34,044 nt of DNA from Idiomarina baltica OS145 (GCF_000152885.1 NZ_CH672406.1:285775-319818); one strand, 5' to 3'. Positions 1 through 12,055 are shown, numbered from the stretch's first letter. Numbers and translations: made by a program. The notes: generated by a model from the letters alone, not told the origin.

Positions 1-1456
<1,456 letters not shown>

Positions 1457-1504
1457 TTACCCAGTTGGTCAGGTCAATGTAGGGATTTCTTAAGACGGGA
1501 AAAT

Positions 1505-1533
1505 AGTATACCTAAGCGCACCCATTTCTACAA
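1505..1533 (-). promoter_or_regulatory. Possible sigma-70 promoter of pyrG
   Basis: On the minus strand a TTGTAG box (1528-1533) stands 17 nt before TATACT (1505-1510), followed by a run reading ATTTTCCCG where transcription would begin. The -10 matches consensus at 5 of 6 positions and the -35 at only 3, so this is plausible rather than strong. It would leave a leader of about 45 nt before the pyrG ATG. The pyrimidine-rich start region is of interest because some pyr genes use start-site choice to sense CTP; that link is only inference here. Confidence 0.4.
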
Positions 1534-1542
1534 ATAAAAGCA

Positions 1543-2322
1543 TCACTTTTGCGCCGATTTTACCTCTTGCCAAAGTGCTTCAAGTTGGTCCAAACTCAGT
1601 TCGTCCGCCGCTTGTTTACGGGCGCTTAGCATCGCTTCAATCGCTTGAAAGCGCTGCACAAATTTATTGTTCGCTCTCTGAAGCGCACGTTCTGGGTTCA
1701 CCTGCTTATGGCGAGCAAGGTTAATCACAGCAAATAATAAATCACCGATTTCTTCTTCCAGGTGGTCATCGTTTTCGGCAGTGCGAACCTCATCGATCTC
1801 TTCATAAACCTTTGCATAAATGGGTTCTTCTTCCGTCCAGTCGAAGCCGACAGAAGCCGCTCGCTTTTGAAGCTTAGCGGCTTTTAGCACACTCGGTAAC
1901 TGACTCGGAATGTCTTTAAAGACAGTTTCTGCTTGCTGGCTTTTACGCTCTTGTTGCTTTATCGCTTCCCACTGCTGCTTTATCTCGGCATCGGATAAAG
2001 CACCGTCGGTTTGCTCGAACACATGAGGATGGCGGCGTATCAGTTTATCGGCAGTATGCTGAGCAATAGCCTCAAAATCAAAGCTTCCCTCTTCCTCACC
2101 AAGTTGCGCATAAAATACGACTTGAAACAGTAAGTCACCGAGTTCATCTTTCATCGCTGCGCGGTCGCCCCCATTGATCGCGTCGACCACCTCATAGGTT
2201 TCTTCGATGGTATAGGGTAGCAACGACTCAAAAGTTTGTTTGAGGTCCCACGGACAGCCGTGTTGTTTGTCGCGTAGCTGCTGCATAACCTGTTTGAGCG
2301 CCTCGATACCCACTGCTTGCAT
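1543..2322 (-). CDS. mazG: Nucleoside triphosphate pyrophosphohydrolase MazG
   Basis: House-cleaning enzyme that hydrolyses (d)NTPs to monophosphates and pyrophosphate. In E. coli it is also linked to lowering ppGpp. At 259 residues it is the full-length tandem form (E. coli 263). The first MazG domain shows the metal-binding pattern around Glu40, Glu41 and Glu44 (EETYE) and Glu60-x-x-Asp63 (ELGDLLF). The second repeats it as EEIDE and EEEIGDLLF near residues 173-195. Start: ATG at 2322 with an AGGAG ribosome binding site that lies inside the last codons of relA, only 5 nt after the relA stop. This argues for translation coupled to relA. No mazEF toxin-antitoxin genes lie between relA and mazG, unlike E. 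coli. Confidence 0.95.
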   Translation of the reverse strand: MQAVGIEALKQVMQQLRDKQHGCPWDLKQTFESLLPYTIEETYEVVDAINGGDRAAMKDELGDLLFQVVFYAQLGEEEGSFDFEAIAQHTADKLIRRHPHVFEQTDGALSDAEIKQQWEAIKQQERKSQQAETVFKDIPSQLPSVLKAAKLQKRAASVGFDWTEEEPIYAKVYEEIDEVRTAENDDHLEEEIGDLLFAVINLARHKQVNPERALQRANNKFVQRFQAIEAMLSARKQAADELSLDQLEALWQEVKSAQK

Positions 2323-2327
2323 GATTA

Positions 2328-4499
2328 TTAACTCCTTTGAACTTGTTCAATGCCGGGTAATTGGCGTAAATGCTGAATGATCTTTTGCAACGCCTGATTA
2401 TTTTTAACCGCTAACTTCAGCCAAATGGTCGCCGACTGCGACTGCGCATCTGACTCACTATCCATTTGTAATACCGCTGCTTTTTCGTTGGCCAGAACAC
2501 TGGTGATATCATGCAATAAGCCATTTCTATCCAACGCTGAAATACGAACCGACGCGCGATACTCCTTCTGCGTACGAGCAGACCAAGACACTTCAATCCC
2601 CCGTTCAGGGTGCTGTGAAAGTAGGTGCTGTAATTGATCGCAGTCTTGCCGATGAACCGAAACGCCACGCCCTTGGGTTATAAATCCACGAATCGGTTCG
2701 CCGGGGATCGGTTGGCAACAGCGTGCAAACTGCATCATTAAGTTACCAATCCCTTCAATAGTCACTTCGGAGGTACCACCGACGGGCTTAGTTTGCTGTG
2801 CGGTTCGCTTTTTAATCCGAGCGAGCTGCTGCTCTTCCGTCGGTGCCGGCTTAATAAAGTTGACCACTTGATGAAGTCTAATATCGCCTGCGCCAATAGC
2901 GGCTAGCAGATCATCTAACTGGCTCACATTAAAGCGTTCAAGCGCTTTAGTGGCAGCATTTAAACTCAAACCGTACTTGCTTAGCTCTTGCTCGAGCAGT
3001 TCTTTACCGGCTTGTAAATTCTTATCGCGATCCTGCTTTTTAAAGTAAGTATGTACTTTACTTCGCGCGCGTGAAGAATGCAGATAGCCCATTTGCGGAT
3101 TTAACCAATCACGACGTGGTTGCGCACTTTTCTGAGTCAGTATTTCAACTTTGTCACCGTTTTGCAGTTGGTAGGTGAAAGGTACGATGCGGCCATCAAT
3201 TTTCGCGCCGACACAGCGGTGACCGACCTGACTATGGATATAATAGGCAAAATCCAAGGGTGTAGAGCCTGCGGGAAGGTCAATGACCTCACCTTTCGGC
3301 GTGAACACATAGACCCGATCTTCAAATACCTGGGAACGTATCTCTTCGACTAACGAGTCGCTCCCAGCCATATCTTCATGCCAAGCCAGTAGCTTACGCA
3401 GCCATGCGATCTTTTCTTCGAAACCATGCCGTTTACCTGCTTGCGCGCCTTCCTTATACATCCAGTGCGCGGCAACTCCGAGTTCTGCATCATCGTGCAT
3501 TTCATGGCTACGAATTTGAATTTCGACATTTTTGTTGTCGGGGCCGACCACCACCGTATGGATCGATTGGTAGCCATTCGGCTTTGGCGTTGCCACATAA
3601 TCATCAAATTCTGAGGATAAATGGCGCCAACGTGAGTGCACAACGCCTAAAGCGGCGTAACAGTCTTTCAACGAATGCGTCAAAATTCGTACAGCGCGAA
3701 TATCAAATAACTGCTCGAAGCTAAGATGCTTTTTCTGCATTTTGCGCCAAATCGAAAAAATGTGCTTGGGACGACCGTAAACGTCAGCGATGATGCCCTG
3801 CTCCTGCAACGAATGTTGCAAGTCCTCGACAAAGTCATGGATATAACTTTCTCGATCTAAACGCCGCTCATCTAGCTGCTGTGCGATGCTTTTGTAGGTT
3901 TTGGGATGCAGGTAGCGAAAGGCGATATCTTCCAATTCCCATTTGAGCTGTCCAATACCCAAACGATTGGCTAATGGCGCGTATATTTCTGCGCACTCCT
4001 TAGCCGCTAATACACGCGTTTCCTCATCGGCATTTTTCACCTCGCGCAGAAAGCAGATGCGCTCGGCAAGCTTAATAAGCACCGCGCGAACATCTTCAAC
4101 CATAGACAACAGCATGCGCCGCACGTTATCAATTTGCGCGCCATCAGGTTGGCCATGTTGAAAGGACTGTAACTCAGAAATATTCTGCATTTGCTGGACG
4201 TTGCGCAGTAACACTTGCAATGAACGTTCGATCGGCAAGTCGTCAATATCAAGCATCACCTTATCGACCAGCGGAGCGTACAATGCTGCAAGCAACGACT
4301 CAGTATCAAGATTGAGTGGAGCCAAAATCTCCACCATCTCTTTGCCTTTGAGTAAGGCATCAGCGTGGTCCGAATAGCGCTTGGCGAGCATGTTCGCGGT
4401 TTCTTCCAGTGTGCTGACATCTTTGACACTGACTAACCAGTGTTGTGCCGCATCCTGATACTGCGGATCATCAACATGTGTACTGCGAACATGGACCAT
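2328..4499 (-). CDS. relA: GTP pyrophosphokinase RelA (ppGpp synthetase I)
   Basis: Ribosome-associated alarmone synthetase that makes (p)ppGpp when uncharged tRNA enters the A site. It has 723 residues (E. coli 744). In order: a degenerate HD hydrolase-like region lacking a clear HD pair; the synthetase domain with DIRAVRILT and the acidic EFDD at 297-300 just before YVATPKPNGYQSIHT; a TGS domain (VYVFTPKGEVIDLPAGST); a zinc-finger-like region with Cys594-Cys595 (FARCCQPIPGE); and a C-terminal ACT/RRM domain. The EFDD (ExDD) form rather than RxKD marks it as monofunctional RelA and not a bifunctional SpoT. Start ATG at 4499 sits 4 nt after the rlmD stop with AAGG upstream. The neighbours rlmD, mazG and pyrG match the usual relA context. 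Confidence 0.97.
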   Translation of the reverse strand: MVHVRSTHVDDPQYQDAAQHWLVSVKDVSTLEETANMLAKRYSDHADALLKGKEMVEILAPLNLDTESLLAALYAPLVDKVMLDIDDLPIERSLQVLLRNVQQMQNISELQSFQHGQPDGAQIDNVRRMLLSMVEDVRAVLIKLAERICFLREVKNADEETRVLAAKECAEIYAPLANRLGIGQLKWELEDIAFRYLHPKTYKSIAQQLDERRLDRESYIHDFVEDLQHSLQEQGIIADVYGRPKHIFSIWRKMQKKHLSFEQLFDIRAVRILTHSLKDCYAALGVVHSRWRHLSSEFDDYVATPKPNGYQSIHTVVVGPDNKNVEIQIRSHEMHDDAELGVAAHWMYKEGAQAGKRHGFEEKIAWLRKLLAWHEDMAGSDSLVEEIRSQVFEDRVYVFTPKGEVIDLPAGSTPLDFAYYIHSQVGHRCVGAKIDGRIVPFTYQLQNGDKVEILTQKSAQPRRDWLNPQMGYLHSSRARSKVHTYFKKQDRDKNLQAGKELLEQELSKYGLSLNAATKALERFNVSQLDDLLAAIGAGDIRLHQVVNFIKPAPTEEQQLARIKKRTAQQTKPVGGTSEVTIEGIGNLMMQFARCCQPIPGEPIRGFITQGRGVSVHRQDCDQLQHLLSQHPERGIEVSWSARTQKEYRASVRISALDRNGLLHDITSVLANEKAAVLQMDSESDAQSQSATIWLKLAVKNNQALQKIIQHLRQLPGIEQVQRS

Positions 4500-4503
4500 G
4501 ACT

Positions 4504-5844
4504 TTATACTACCTTTTTGAAGCTCACCATTGTTTCAATGTGATGCGTTTGTACAAACATGTCAACTAAACTGATATGCGTAATCTCATAGCCGTTATCC
4601 AATAACCAACGACTATCGCGAGCCAGTGTATCCGGCGAGCAAGAAACGTACACAATTTGCACAGGTTGTTTATCTGCTTCGAGTTGTGCGATGCCCTGAC
4701 AGACCTTTTCGGCACCGGCCCGTGCCGGATCAAGAAGAACACGTTGAAAGCCCTTTTTGAGTAAACGACTCACTTGATCAGTACTGAGGTCAAAAGTCTG
4801 TGCGTGAACATTACTGAGATCTGCAGCCGCCGCGTTAGCAGCCAATTGCGTGGTCATTGCTGATACACCTTCGACTGCGGTCACCGATTTTACACGCCGT
4901 GCGAGCGGCAAAGTAAAATTACCAATGCCCGCGAACAGATCGAGGATTTCATCCTCGGCTTGTGGTGCCAACCAATTCAGTGCCTGCTTGACCATTTGCT
5001 GATTAACTTTCGCGTTCACCTGTATAAAGTTCCCAGGCATGAATACCAGTCGATCGCCATCAATGGTCTCATCGAAGCAGACTACGTCCTCCGCCAATGA
5101 AGTAATTTGCTGACCATCATCGAGCCAAAGCGTACACTGACTGTCACTCGAAAAGGCTCGGAGGCACTTTTCTTGCTCCGAACTTAAAGACTGAGTGATA
5201 CGCAGACACAGGTGTACATCGCGCGCTTTGATCAACTCGATATGACCCAACTTAGGGCCTATTTGAGCTTCGTAAAGTATTGACCGAAGATCATCAAGCA
5301 CACGATTAAGAGCGCTATCTAAAACCACGCACTGCGGAATATCAACAATATGTTTGCTTGAGTGCGCCCGAAAACCTAACCGCATCGGCTCTGCTGTGTT
5401 GCGTTGATAAATCGCCAAGCGTGCCTTTCGACGATATTGCCAATCATCGGCGATTAACGTCTCATGCCAAGGTAACTCGTCTCGCACACCTGCCATTTTA
5501 GCGAACAATTCAGTGACTACCTGCTGTTTATGACGCCGCTGGTGTGTCTCATTAATATGCTGTAAATCGCATCCACCACAGTCTTCATAGTAGGGACATG
5601 GCGCCTGACGCCTCTCCTCGGAAGCGTTTTGGCGTGCAAGCAATTCGGTATTTTGTTGTCCGGTCACCTTAAATTGAGCCGTCTCGCCCGGTAGCACTTG
5701 TGGAACAAAATAAACCCGATTTTTGCCCTGCTTTGATAGCCTAACCACACCGCGTCCCTGATGGTCGAGCGCATCTGCAGTACCTGTTAATACATAATTC
5801 GATGTGGATTTTTTGCGGCCTTTGGGCTTAAAAAACTGCGCCAT
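4504..5844 (-). CDS. rlmD: 23S rRNA (uracil-C5)-methyltransferase RlmD
   Basis: SAM-dependent enzyme that makes m5U at position 1939 of 23S rRNA. It has 446 residues. An N-terminal TRAM-like OB fold (about 14-70) precedes iron-sulfur cysteines Cys83, Cys89 and Cys92 in CPYYEDCGGC, with the fourth at Cys172 (IPQCVV). The methyltransferase fold shows LDLFAGIGNF (SAM binding), LLDPARAGA, and the catalytic Cys402 in VSCSPDT. The set of four cluster cysteines separates RlmD (RumA) from TrmA. It begins 3 nt after acpS and ends 4 nt before relA, so it is co-transcribed with both. The barA sensor kinase gene that adjoins rlmD in many gammaproteobacteria is absent. Confidence 0.95.
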   Translation of the reverse strand: MAQFFKPKGRKKSTSNYVLTGTADALDHQGRGVVRLSKQGKNRVYFVPQVLPGETAQFKVTGQQNTELLARQNASEERRQAPCPYYEDCGGCDLQHINETHQRRHKQQVVTELFAKMAGVRDELPWHETLIADDWQYRRKARLAIYQRNTAEPMRLGFRAHSSKHIVDIPQCVVLDSALNRVLDDLRSILYEAQIGPKLGHIELIKARDVHLCLRITQSLSSEQEKCLRAFSSDSQCTLWLDDGQQITSLAEDVVCFDETIDGDRLVFMPGNFIQVNAKVNQQMVKQALNWLAPQAEDEILDLFAGIGNFTLPLARRVKSVTAVEGVSAMTTQLAANAAAADLSNVHAQTFDLSTDQVSRLLKKGFQRVLLDPARAGAEKVCQGIAQLEADKQPVQIVYVSCSPDTLARDSRWLLDNGYEITHISLVDMFVQTHHIETMVSFKKVV

Positions 5845-5847
5845 TGT

Positions 5848-6231
5848 TTAACTACTCGTTTCTAAAATCACTGTCGCGATAGCAAACCCACTATCATCAC
5901 TAATGCTCAAGTGTGCATGGGCGATGCCGTATTGCTCGCACCATTGCAGAGCTCGCTGATAAAACACCCACTCGGGTCGCCCTAGCGCATCATTGCGGAC
6001 TTCCATATGTTGAAATGAAAGCCCTTGCGCAATGCCCGTACCAAATGCTTTGGCACACGCCTCCTTTGCTGCAAATCGTTTGGCTAAGTAATCTGCTGGG
6101 GCACGGTGTTGCGACCAAATATCTTGTTCATATTCGGTTAATACGCGTTTTACCAGGCCATTGCCGCGCGCCAGCGATGTCTCCACTCGCGCAACAGCAA
6201 TCATATCAGTGCCCATGCCAAATATCGCCAT
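5848..6231 (-). CDS. acpS: Holo-[acyl-carrier-protein] synthase
   Basis: Transfers 4'-phosphopantetheine from CoA to the serine of apo-ACP, activating it for fatty acid and lipid A synthesis. It has 127 residues, normal for the family. The magnesium ligands are visible as Asp9 in GMGTDMIAVARVE and Glu57 in RFAAKEACAKAFGTG. The start ATG shares one base with the stop of pdxJ (TAATG at 6229-6233 read on the minus strand), so translation is coupled. The pair pdxJ-acpS is strongly conserved in this class. Confidence 0.96.
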   Translation of the reverse strand: MAIFGMGTDMIAVARVETSLARGNGLVKRVLTEYEQDIWSQHRAPADYLAKRFAAKEACAKAFGTGIAQGLSFQHMEVRNDALGRPEWVFYQRALQWCEQYGIAHAHLSISDDSGFAIATVILETSS

Positions 6232-6959
6232 TAGCGAGCTCGCTCAAGAATTGCTTTCATGTCGCGTACAGCGCGATCTAGACCCACCAATACAGCGCGC
6301 GCAATAATTGAGTGGCCAATGTTTAACTCAACTACCTGCGGAATTTGCGCGATTTCAAGTGTATTGTGATAGTGCAGTCCATGACCCACATTGACCTGCA
6401 AACCCTGTTTATCTGCATAAGTTGCGGCTTCTTTTAATAACTGAAACTCGTGTTCACGTTGCGCATGCGTTTCCGCCTCCGCGTATGCACCTGTATGTAA
6501 TTCAACAATAGGCGCACCACACGCTTTTGCTGCATCAATTTGCGCATGGTTAGGGTCGATAAATAACGAGACTAAAATGCCGGCATCGGCAAGCTGCTTA
6601 ACAGCTGCGGCTATACGTTGTTGTTGGCCCACGACATCCAACCCGCCCTCGGTTGTGAGCTCTTCGCGTTTCTCTGGAACTAAACAACTGTAAGTCGGCT
6701 GTGTATCAATCGCGATACCGATCATTTCATCGGTGCACGCCATCTCTAAGTTCATAGGCACATTAAGCGTCTGCCGTAACATGGCTACATCGCGATCGGT
6801 GATGTGACGACGATCTTCGCGCAGGTGTATGGTAATTCCATCAGCCCCCGCTTGCTCGGCAATGGCTGCCGCAGTCACCGGATCGGGGTAGCTAACACCA
6901 CGCGCGTTACGTACGGTGGCGACGTGATCAATATTGACACCTAAACGGATATTCTTCAT
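6231..6959 (-). CDS. pdxJ: Pyridoxine 5'-phosphate synthase
   Basis: Condenses 1-deoxyxylulose 5-phosphate with 3-amino-2-oxopropyl phosphate in the last ring-forming step of vitamin B6 synthesis. It has 242 residues, like E. coli (243). The active-site residues fall at the standard numbers: His45 in TIHLRED, Glu72 in NLEMA and His193 in VGHGL; the N-terminus [13 protein letters not shown] is diagnostic. Start ATG at 6959 has AGGAGA upstream, 8 nt after the recO stop. It sits between recO and acpS as in enteric bacteria. Confidence 0.97.
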   Translation of the reverse strand: MKNIRLGVNIDHVATVRNARGVSYPDPVTAAAIAEQAGADGITIHLREDRRHITDRDVAMLRQTLNVPMNLEMACTDEMIGIAIDTQPTYSCLVPEKREELTTEGGLDVVGQQQRIAAAVKQLADAGILVSLFIDPNHAQIDAAKACGAPIVELHTGAYAEAETHAQREHEFQLLKEAATYADKQGLQVNVGHGLHYHNTLEIAQIPQVVELNIGHSIIARAVLVGLDRAVRDMKAILERAR

Positions 6960-6967
6960 CGTTTCTC

Positions 6968-7654
6968 CTAACGTTTAAACAAGGCGCGCGCACGTAACGG
7001 TTTATCGCCGATAAATGGCGCTAACGCATGACGCATAATACGTTTTAAATTGTATCGTTGCGACTCGGTGAGTGGATCATTGAGCCAATCGCTTTGCCCC
7101 AATGCAATGGCTTCATCGCGGCTGATAGTGACACAATCGCTATCGTGATAATCCACGCTAAATCCGCTGTAACTACGAAAATAAAGTGTTTCGGGGAGTT
7201 CATTACGTTGCTCCAGTTGCGGCCACTCAAATACACTGCCAAGTTCATCCAGCAGCTGCCATTCAAACCAACGTAATGTTGTTTCGATAGGTTGTTTGTC
7301 AGCGAGGCGCTGTAATAGTTGGGGGTAACATTCGAATAAACTTGGTACCGCAACGTGCTGCGGTAGCACGCGCTGTAATAGTTCGTTGATATAAAAACCA
7401 CTATAGAGAAAGTCACTACGGAGTTCGTAGTTGTGGGACATCGCCTCAGCGTGAGTCAGCGTTTTTAACTCACCGCGCCCACCCCATTGCACGTTAAGGG
7501 GAATAAAAGGTTGTAACACACCTTTCCAACTTGAGGTTTTACGCTTAGCACCTTTGGCCAACAAGCGAACACGACCATCCTCCAGACTAAAGCAGTCTAC
7601 AAGGAGGCTGGTCTCTTGGTAATCCCAGCGATGTAACACAAACGCTGGTTGCAT
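6968..7654 (-). CDS. recO: DNA repair protein RecO
   Basis: Recombination mediator that, with RecR, loads RecA on SSB-coated single-stranded DNA and anneals strands. It has 228 residues (E. coli 242). The N-terminal OB fold begins [18 protein letters not shown] and continues [10 protein letters not shown], both typical of RecO. The rest is the helical domain, which diverges quickly between species. I see no four-cysteine zinc cluster, as expected for the gammaproteobacterial form. It starts 6 nt after the era stop; a GAGG overlapping the end of era serves as ribosome binding site. Confidence 0.93.
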   Translation of the reverse strand: MQPAFVLHRWDYQETSLLVDCFSLEDGRVRLLAKGAKRKTSSWKGVLQPFIPLNVQWGGRGELKTLTHAEAMSHNYELRSDFLYSGFYINELLQRVLPQHVAVPSLFECYPQLLQRLADKQPIETTLRWFEWQLLDELGSVFEWPQLEQRNELPETLYFRSYSGFSVDYHDSDCVTISRDEAIALGQSDWLNDPLTESQRYNLKRIMRHALAPFIGDKPLRARALFKR

Positions 7655-7660
7655 CGTTCG

Positions 7661-8608
7661 CTAGTCCTCTCGATAACCTAAACTCTTCAGCGCGCGCTCG
7701 TCATCTGACCAACCTGACTTCACTTTCACCCAGAGCTTCAATAACACTTTGTTATTCAACAAACGTTCAAGATCTTTACGCGCCTCGGTGCCAATTGTTT
7801 TTAACTTTTGGCCCTTCTCACCGATGACCATACGCTTTTGCGCCTCGCGTTCGACCAAGATCAGGGCATGGATATGATGTGTTCCGCGTTCCGACTGCCC
7901 GAACTGTTCTATTTCAACGGTCGTTTCGTAAGGCAATTCTTCACCCGTAAACCGCATCAATTTTTCGCGAATAATTTCGGCGGTCATAAAGCGTACCGAG
8001 CGATCGGTTACATAGTCCGCCGGGTAAAAGTGATAGCCGCTTTGCAAAAAGCCTTTCACGATATCGCGCAAGGGTTCTAGGTTATCGCCGGTTTTTGCTG
8101 AGACGGGAATAATCTCTTTTACGCTGAGCTGTTGGCTCAACCATTGTAGGTGTGGCAGCAACTTATTCTTGTCTTTAATTTGATCGACTTTATTAACGAC
8201 CAGTACAATCGGTGTTTCAGTCTTTTTCAGCTTTTCCAAAACCATGACGTCATCGTCATTCCAACGCGTATTTTCGACCACAAATAAAATCAAATCGACG
8301 TCTTTGAGCGCTGATGATGCGGTTTGATTCATTACACGGTTAATCGCCCGAGGTTCTTCTAGGTGCATCCCTGGCGTATCAACATAAACCGTCTGATAAT
8401 CACCCTCGGTATCTACACCTAAAATGCGGTGACGCGTTGTTTGCGGTTTACTCGAGGTAATACTGACTTTTTGACCCAAGATGCGATTAAGCATAGTCGA
8501 CTTACCAACATTGGGTCGACCAACAATGGCGACAAAGCCGCACTGTTTATTTTCATCAATTTGCCCAGCGCCACCTAAGGCATTGTTGAGCATATCATCT
8601 AAATTCAT
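7661..8608 (-). CDS. era: GTPase Era
   Basis: Essential GTPase that binds the 3' end of 16S rRNA during 30S assembly. From ATG at 8608 the protein has 315 residues. Motifs: G1 GRPNVGKST (30-38), a switch segment with TTRHR, G3 DTPG, G4 NKVD, then a KH domain with [14 protein letters not shown] chose 8608 because that ATG overlaps the rnc stop by one base (TGATG) and an AGGT lies about 8 nt before it. A TTG at 8611 is in frame but less likely. The N-terminus is about 15 residues longer than in E. coli; the internal ATG at 8593 would shorten it, so the exact start is not settled. Confidence 0.94.
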   Translation of the reverse strand: MNLDDMLNNALGGAGQIDENKQCGFVAIVGRPNVGKSTMLNRILGQKVSITSSKPQTTRHRILGVDTEGDYQTVYVDTPGMHLEEPRAINRVMNQTASSALKDVDLILFVVENTRWNDDDVMVLEKLKKTETPIVLVVNKVDQIKDKNKLLPHLQWLSQQLSVKEIIPVSAKTGDNLEPLRDIVKGFLQSGYHFYPADYVTDRSVRFMTAEIIREKLMRFTGEELPYETTVEIEQFGQSERGTHHIHALILVEREAQKRMVIGEKGQKLKTIGTEARKDLERLLNNKVLLKLWVKVKSGWSDDERALKSLGYRED

Positions 8609-9294
8609 CAAGATACCTGTAACTGTTCTAATGCGGACGTCGCCGCGGCTTGCTCAGCTTTTCTACGGCTGGTTCCCGTGCCTAACAGAGGTTCTGGGAG
8701 TCCTTCAATGGTGCAGGTCACGGTAAACTGTTGATTGTGCGCCTGTCCCTGCGTTGCCACTACATCATACTCAGGCAAAGGACGTTGACGTGCCTGCAAC
8801 CATTCCTGTAAGCGCGTTTTCGGATCTTTCTGGCTGGCACCTGGCTTGATAGTTTCTAATTGTTCCTCAAACCATCCCAACACGACTTGCTTGACCGTAT
8901 CCATATCACTATCAAGGAAAATCGCGCCGATGATGGCTTCCATCGCATCAGCTAAAATAGATTCACGACGATAACCGCCGCTCTTTAATTCACCTTGGCC
9001 CAGTGACAAGTAATCACCTAAACCTTTTTTCTTACCCAATCGCGCGAGCGACCGCCCACAAACAATGGCGGCACGCATACGACTCAAGTCGCCTTCTGCG
9101 ACTTTCGGAAACCGACTAAATAACGCCTCGGCGATAACCACGCCAAGGATCGAGTCGCCTAAAAATTCAAGCCGTTCGTTATGATTTGCATGCGCGCTAC
9201 GGTGTGTTAGCGCCTGCTTTAATAGACTTTGACGCTCAAATCGGTAGCCAATTATTTGTTCTAACTGAGTTAACGGTGGTTTTGGTAAACTCAC
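8608..9294 (-). CDS. rnc: Ribonuclease III
   Basis: Double-strand-specific endoribonuclease that releases 16S and 23S rRNA precursors and processes some mRNAs. It has 228 residues (E. coli 226). The catalytic helix reads [12 protein letters not shown] with Glu43 and Asp47. The second pair is Asp116 and Glu119 in [16 protein letters not shown]-terminal dsRNA-binding domain includes [14 protein letters not shown]. The start is GTG at 9294, whose GTGA overlaps the lepB stop by 4 nt. The stop overlaps the era start. The lepB-rnc-era coupling is the classical arrangement. Confidence 0.96.
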   Translation of the reverse strand: MSLPKPPLTQLEQIIGYRFERQSLLKQALTHRSAHANHNERLEFLGDSILGVVIAEALFSRFPKVAEGDLSRMRAAIVCGRSLARLGKKKGLGDYLSLGQGELKSGGYRRESILADAMEAIIGAIFLDSDMDTVKQVVLGWFEEQLETIKPGASQKDPKTRLQEWLQARQRPLPEYDVVATQGQAHNQQFTVTCTIEGLPEPLLGTGTSRRKAEQAAATSALEQLQVS

Positions 9295-10148
9295 TCAATA
9301 CTCCCTAAACGCTCAAACCTTATTCCTGTAGGCACCCATTGCGGCAAAATACTCTCGCTGCTGCGATCCATTTCAAAACTCATCCACATAAATACCGCTT
9401 TACCTACCAAGTTCTCTTCGGGCACAAAGCCCCAATAGCGACTGTCCTCAGAGTTATCTCGATTGTCGCCCATAGCAAAGTAATGCCCCTCTGGCACCAC
9501 GAACTCAGTAGGCTGTGTACCTGCTTGCTTAAAATAGTAAGGCACTCGTGGGCTCACGCGAGAATCTAACAAGATCTGGTGTGTTACCGATCCCATATGT
9601 GCCTCGTACGTTGTTAACGCGCTCCCTCCAGAATAATACACGGGCGCATCATCAACCATAACATTTTCTACACGAATGGCGTTGCAGTTTTCGTCGCCTT
9701 TGCACTTCGGCTCAATATAGAGGCTCTTATCACGATAAATAATGCGATCGCCGGGCAGGCCAATAATACGCTTTATATAATCAATACTCGGTTCAAGAGG
9801 ATATTTGAACACCGCAATATCGCCGCGTTCGGGTTTACCCGTTTCGACGATTTCCTTTTGAAATAAGGGGTCATGCAAGCCATAGGCGTATTTCTCTACC
9901 AGAATGAAGTCACCTTTCAACAAGGTGGGCATCATCGAACCGGAGGGTATTTGGAATGGTTCATACAAAAACGTACGCACCACTAAAATGATCGCGAGAA
10001 TAGGAAAGACCGACTGGCCAAACTCAGTTACCGAATTCTGCGGCTCCCCTGCCGCCCGCTTCTTCTTCAACACCAGTGCATCAAATAACCACAAAGCACC
10101 GGCAATTAACGTCACCACGGTTAGGATAATCGAAAAATAGTTGGCCAT
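9291..10148 (-). CDS. lepB: Signal peptidase I
   Basis: Inner-membrane serine protease that removes signal peptides from secreted and outer-membrane proteins. It has 285 residues. Two N-terminal membrane segments (about 4-26 and 46-62) flank a short basic cytoplasmic loop (KKKR). The nucleophile is Ser71 in [10 protein letters not shown] and the general base is Lys126 in [25 protein letters not shown] is the conserved box E. The periplasmic domain includes a two-cysteine loop (CKGDENC). It follows lepA by 33 nt of purine-rich sequence containing AGGGA. It processes the precursors of DsbC, RseB and Skp encoded nearby. Confidence 0.96.
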   Translation of the reverse strand: MANYFSIILTVVTLIAGALWLFDALVLKKKRAAGEPQNSVTEFGQSVFPILAIILVVRTFLYEPFQIPSGSMMPTLLKGDFILVEKYAYGLHDPLFQKEIVETGKPERGDIAVFKYPLEPSIDYIKRIIGLPGDRIIYRDKSLYIEPKCKGDENCNAIRVENVMVDDAPVYYSGGSALTTYEAHMGSVTHQILLDSRVSPRVPYYFKQAGTQPTEFVVPEGHYFAMGDNRDNSEDSRYWGFVPEENLVGKAVFMWMSFEMDRSSESILPQWVPTGIRFERLGSIE

Positions 10149-10181
10149 CAGCCTGTTTCCCTTTTTGTTTTCTCTTTAGCG

Positions 10182-11993
10182 CTACTTGCCTACTTTTAAC
10201 ACAGCTAAAAACGCTTCCTGCGGCACTTCTACGTTGCCGAGGTTCTTCATGCGCTTTTTGCCTTCTTTTTGTTTCTGTAATAATTTTTTCTTACGGCTAA
10301 TATCACCGCCATAGCATTTTGCAGTGACGTTCTTACGCAACTGTTTAACCGTCGAACGTGCAATAACATGCGTCCCGATCGTCGCCTGGATCGCGATATC
10401 AAACTGCTGACGAGGAATCAATTCGCGCATTTTATCCACTAGCATGCGGCCACGTGATTCGGCATGATCACGGTGTACTATCAACGCCAACGCATCGACA
10501 CGGTCACCGTTAATCAGAATATCAACACGCACCATATCCGCTGCTTGGAACTTCTTAAAGTGATAATCCAATGACGCATAACCACGGCTGGTCGACTTAA
10601 GGCGATCGAAAAAGTCCATCACCACTTCTGCCATCGGCATTTCGTAGGTCACGGCGACCTGCTTGCCATGATAATTCATCGCCGTTTGCAAACCACGCTT
10701 TTCAACGCATAAAGTAATGACGTTACCGACAAACTCCTGCGGCACTAAAATATTGGCTTCAACAATCGGCTCAAAAATCGTCTCGATATCATTAACGGGC
10801 GGTAAGTTGACCGGGTTGTCGACTTTTACAATATCACCCGACTTGGTTTCTACTTCGTAAACAACGGTCGGTGCGGTCGTAATCAAATCGATATCGTATT
10901 CACGTTCGAGTCGTTCTTGGATAATTTCCATATGCAACATACCCAAGAAACCACAGCGAAAGCCAAATCCTAACGCAGCGGAGTTCTCTGGCTCGTAGAA
11001 TAGCGACGCGTCATTTAACGATAACTTACCCAGTGCATCACGGAAGGCTTCATAATCATCGGAGCTGATTGGGAACATTCCCGCATAAACCTGCGGTTTC
11101 ACTTTTTTAAAGCCCGGAACCGGCGATTTTGCTGGGTTACGCGTGGTGGTCAAGGTATCACCGACAGGAGCGCCCAAGATATCTTTAATACCGGCAATTA
11201 CGAACCCAACTTCACCCGTGTGAAGCACACCCGTTTCATGGGGTTTGGGATTGAAAAAGCCGACTTTATCAATTTGATGAGACTGCCCTGTCGACATGAC
11301 GGTCATTTTATCGCCAGCACGTAATGTACCGTTTTTAACACGCACTAAAGACACAACGCCTTGATAGTTATCAAACCACGAGTCGATAATCAGCGCTTGT
11401 AACGCGTCATCTTCATTGCCTTGGGGAGGAGGAATTTGTTTAACAATGCGCTCTAGCACTTCTTCAATGCCAATACCGGTTTTTGCCGAACATTGCACCG
11501 CATCGACGGCTTCGATGCCCACGATATCCTCAATCTCTTGAGCTACGCCCATTGCATCGGCCTGTGGCAAGTCGATTTTGTTGAGTACAGGAACCACTTC
11601 GAGGTCCATATCAATAGCGGTATAGCAGTTCGCCAATGTTTGCGCCTCTACACCCTGTGCCGCGTCAACCACCAACAATGCACCCTCACACCCGGCCAGC
11701 GAACGTGACACTTCATAAGAAAAGTCGACGTGTCCTGGCGTATCAATGAAGTTTAACTGATAGGTCTCACCATCTTTTGCCGTGTAATGCAAAGTAACAC
11801 TTTGCGCTTTAATCGTAATACCACGCTCACGTTCCAAGTCCATCGAATCAAGTACTTGTTCCGCCATTTCGCGATCAGTTAGACCACCACAGTGTTGTAT
11901 GAGTCGATCGGATAATGTCGACTTACCATGGTCAATATGCGCAATAATAGAAAAGTTTCTGATATTACTTTGCTTAAACGCCTTGTCCGGCAT
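10182..11993 (-). CDS. lepA: Elongation factor 4 (LepA)
   Basis: Ribosome-dependent GTPase implicated in back-translocation and in 30S biogenesis. It has 603 residues (E. coli 599). The GTPase motifs are AHIDHGKST (18-26), DTPGHVD and NKID. EF-G-like domains II, III and V follow, then the LepA-specific C-terminal domain rich in Lys/Arg ([16 protein letters not shown]). Start ATG at 11993 is preceded by AGAGGTG at good spacing. It is 106 nt downstream of rseC. This gap carries a possible promoter and a hairpin, so lepA-lepB may be expressed apart from the sigma-E transcript. Confidence 0.97.
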   Translation of the reverse strand: MPDKAFKQSNIRNFSIIAHIDHGKSTLSDRLIQHCGGLTDREMAEQVLDSMDLERERGITIKAQSVTLHYTAKDGETYQLNFIDTPGHVDFSYEVSRSLAGCEGALLVVDAAQGVEAQTLANCYTAIDMDLEVVPVLNKIDLPQADAMGVAQEIEDIVGIEAVDAVQCSAKTGIGIEEVLERIVKQIPPPQGNEDDALQALIIDSWFDNYQGVVSLVRVKNGTLRAGDKMTVMSTGQSHQIDKVGFFNPKPHETGVLHTGEVGFVIAGIKDILGAPVGDTLTTTRNPAKSPVPGFKKVKPQVYAGMFPISSDDYEAFRDALGKLSLNDASLFYEPENSAALGFGFRCGFLGMLHMEIIQERLEREYDIDLITTAPTVVYEVETKSGDIVKVDNPVNLPPVNDIETIFEPIVEANILVPQEFVGNVITLCVEKRGLQTAMNYHGKQVAVTYEMPMAEVVMDFFDRLKSTSRGYASLDYHFKKFQAADMVRVDILINGDRVDALALIVHRDHAESRGRMLVDKMRELIPRQQFDIAIQATIGTHVIARSTVKQLRKNVTAKCYGGDISRKKKLLQKQKEGKKRMKNLGNVEVPQEAFLAVLKVGK

Positions 11994-12016
11994 TGATACA
12001 CCTCTACAAAAATCAG

Positions 12017-12033
12017 CGAGCTACTGTGGCTCG
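12017..12033 (-). other. Small hairpin in the lepA leader
   Basis: CGAGCTA and TGGCTCG pair over seven positions (one G-T) around a three-base loop. It lies about 25 nt upstream of the lepA start and just before its ribosome binding site. There is no T tract, so it is not a terminator. It could tune translation or RNA stability, but nothing in the sequence proves a role. Confidence 0.3.
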
Positions 12034-12055
12034 AAGCGAATTCAAAACTCGCCTG

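Noticed and set aside
3404-3724. Plus-strand 106-residue frame inside relA
   Set aside because: Lies wholly within the well-supported synthetase domain of relA; no independent evidence.
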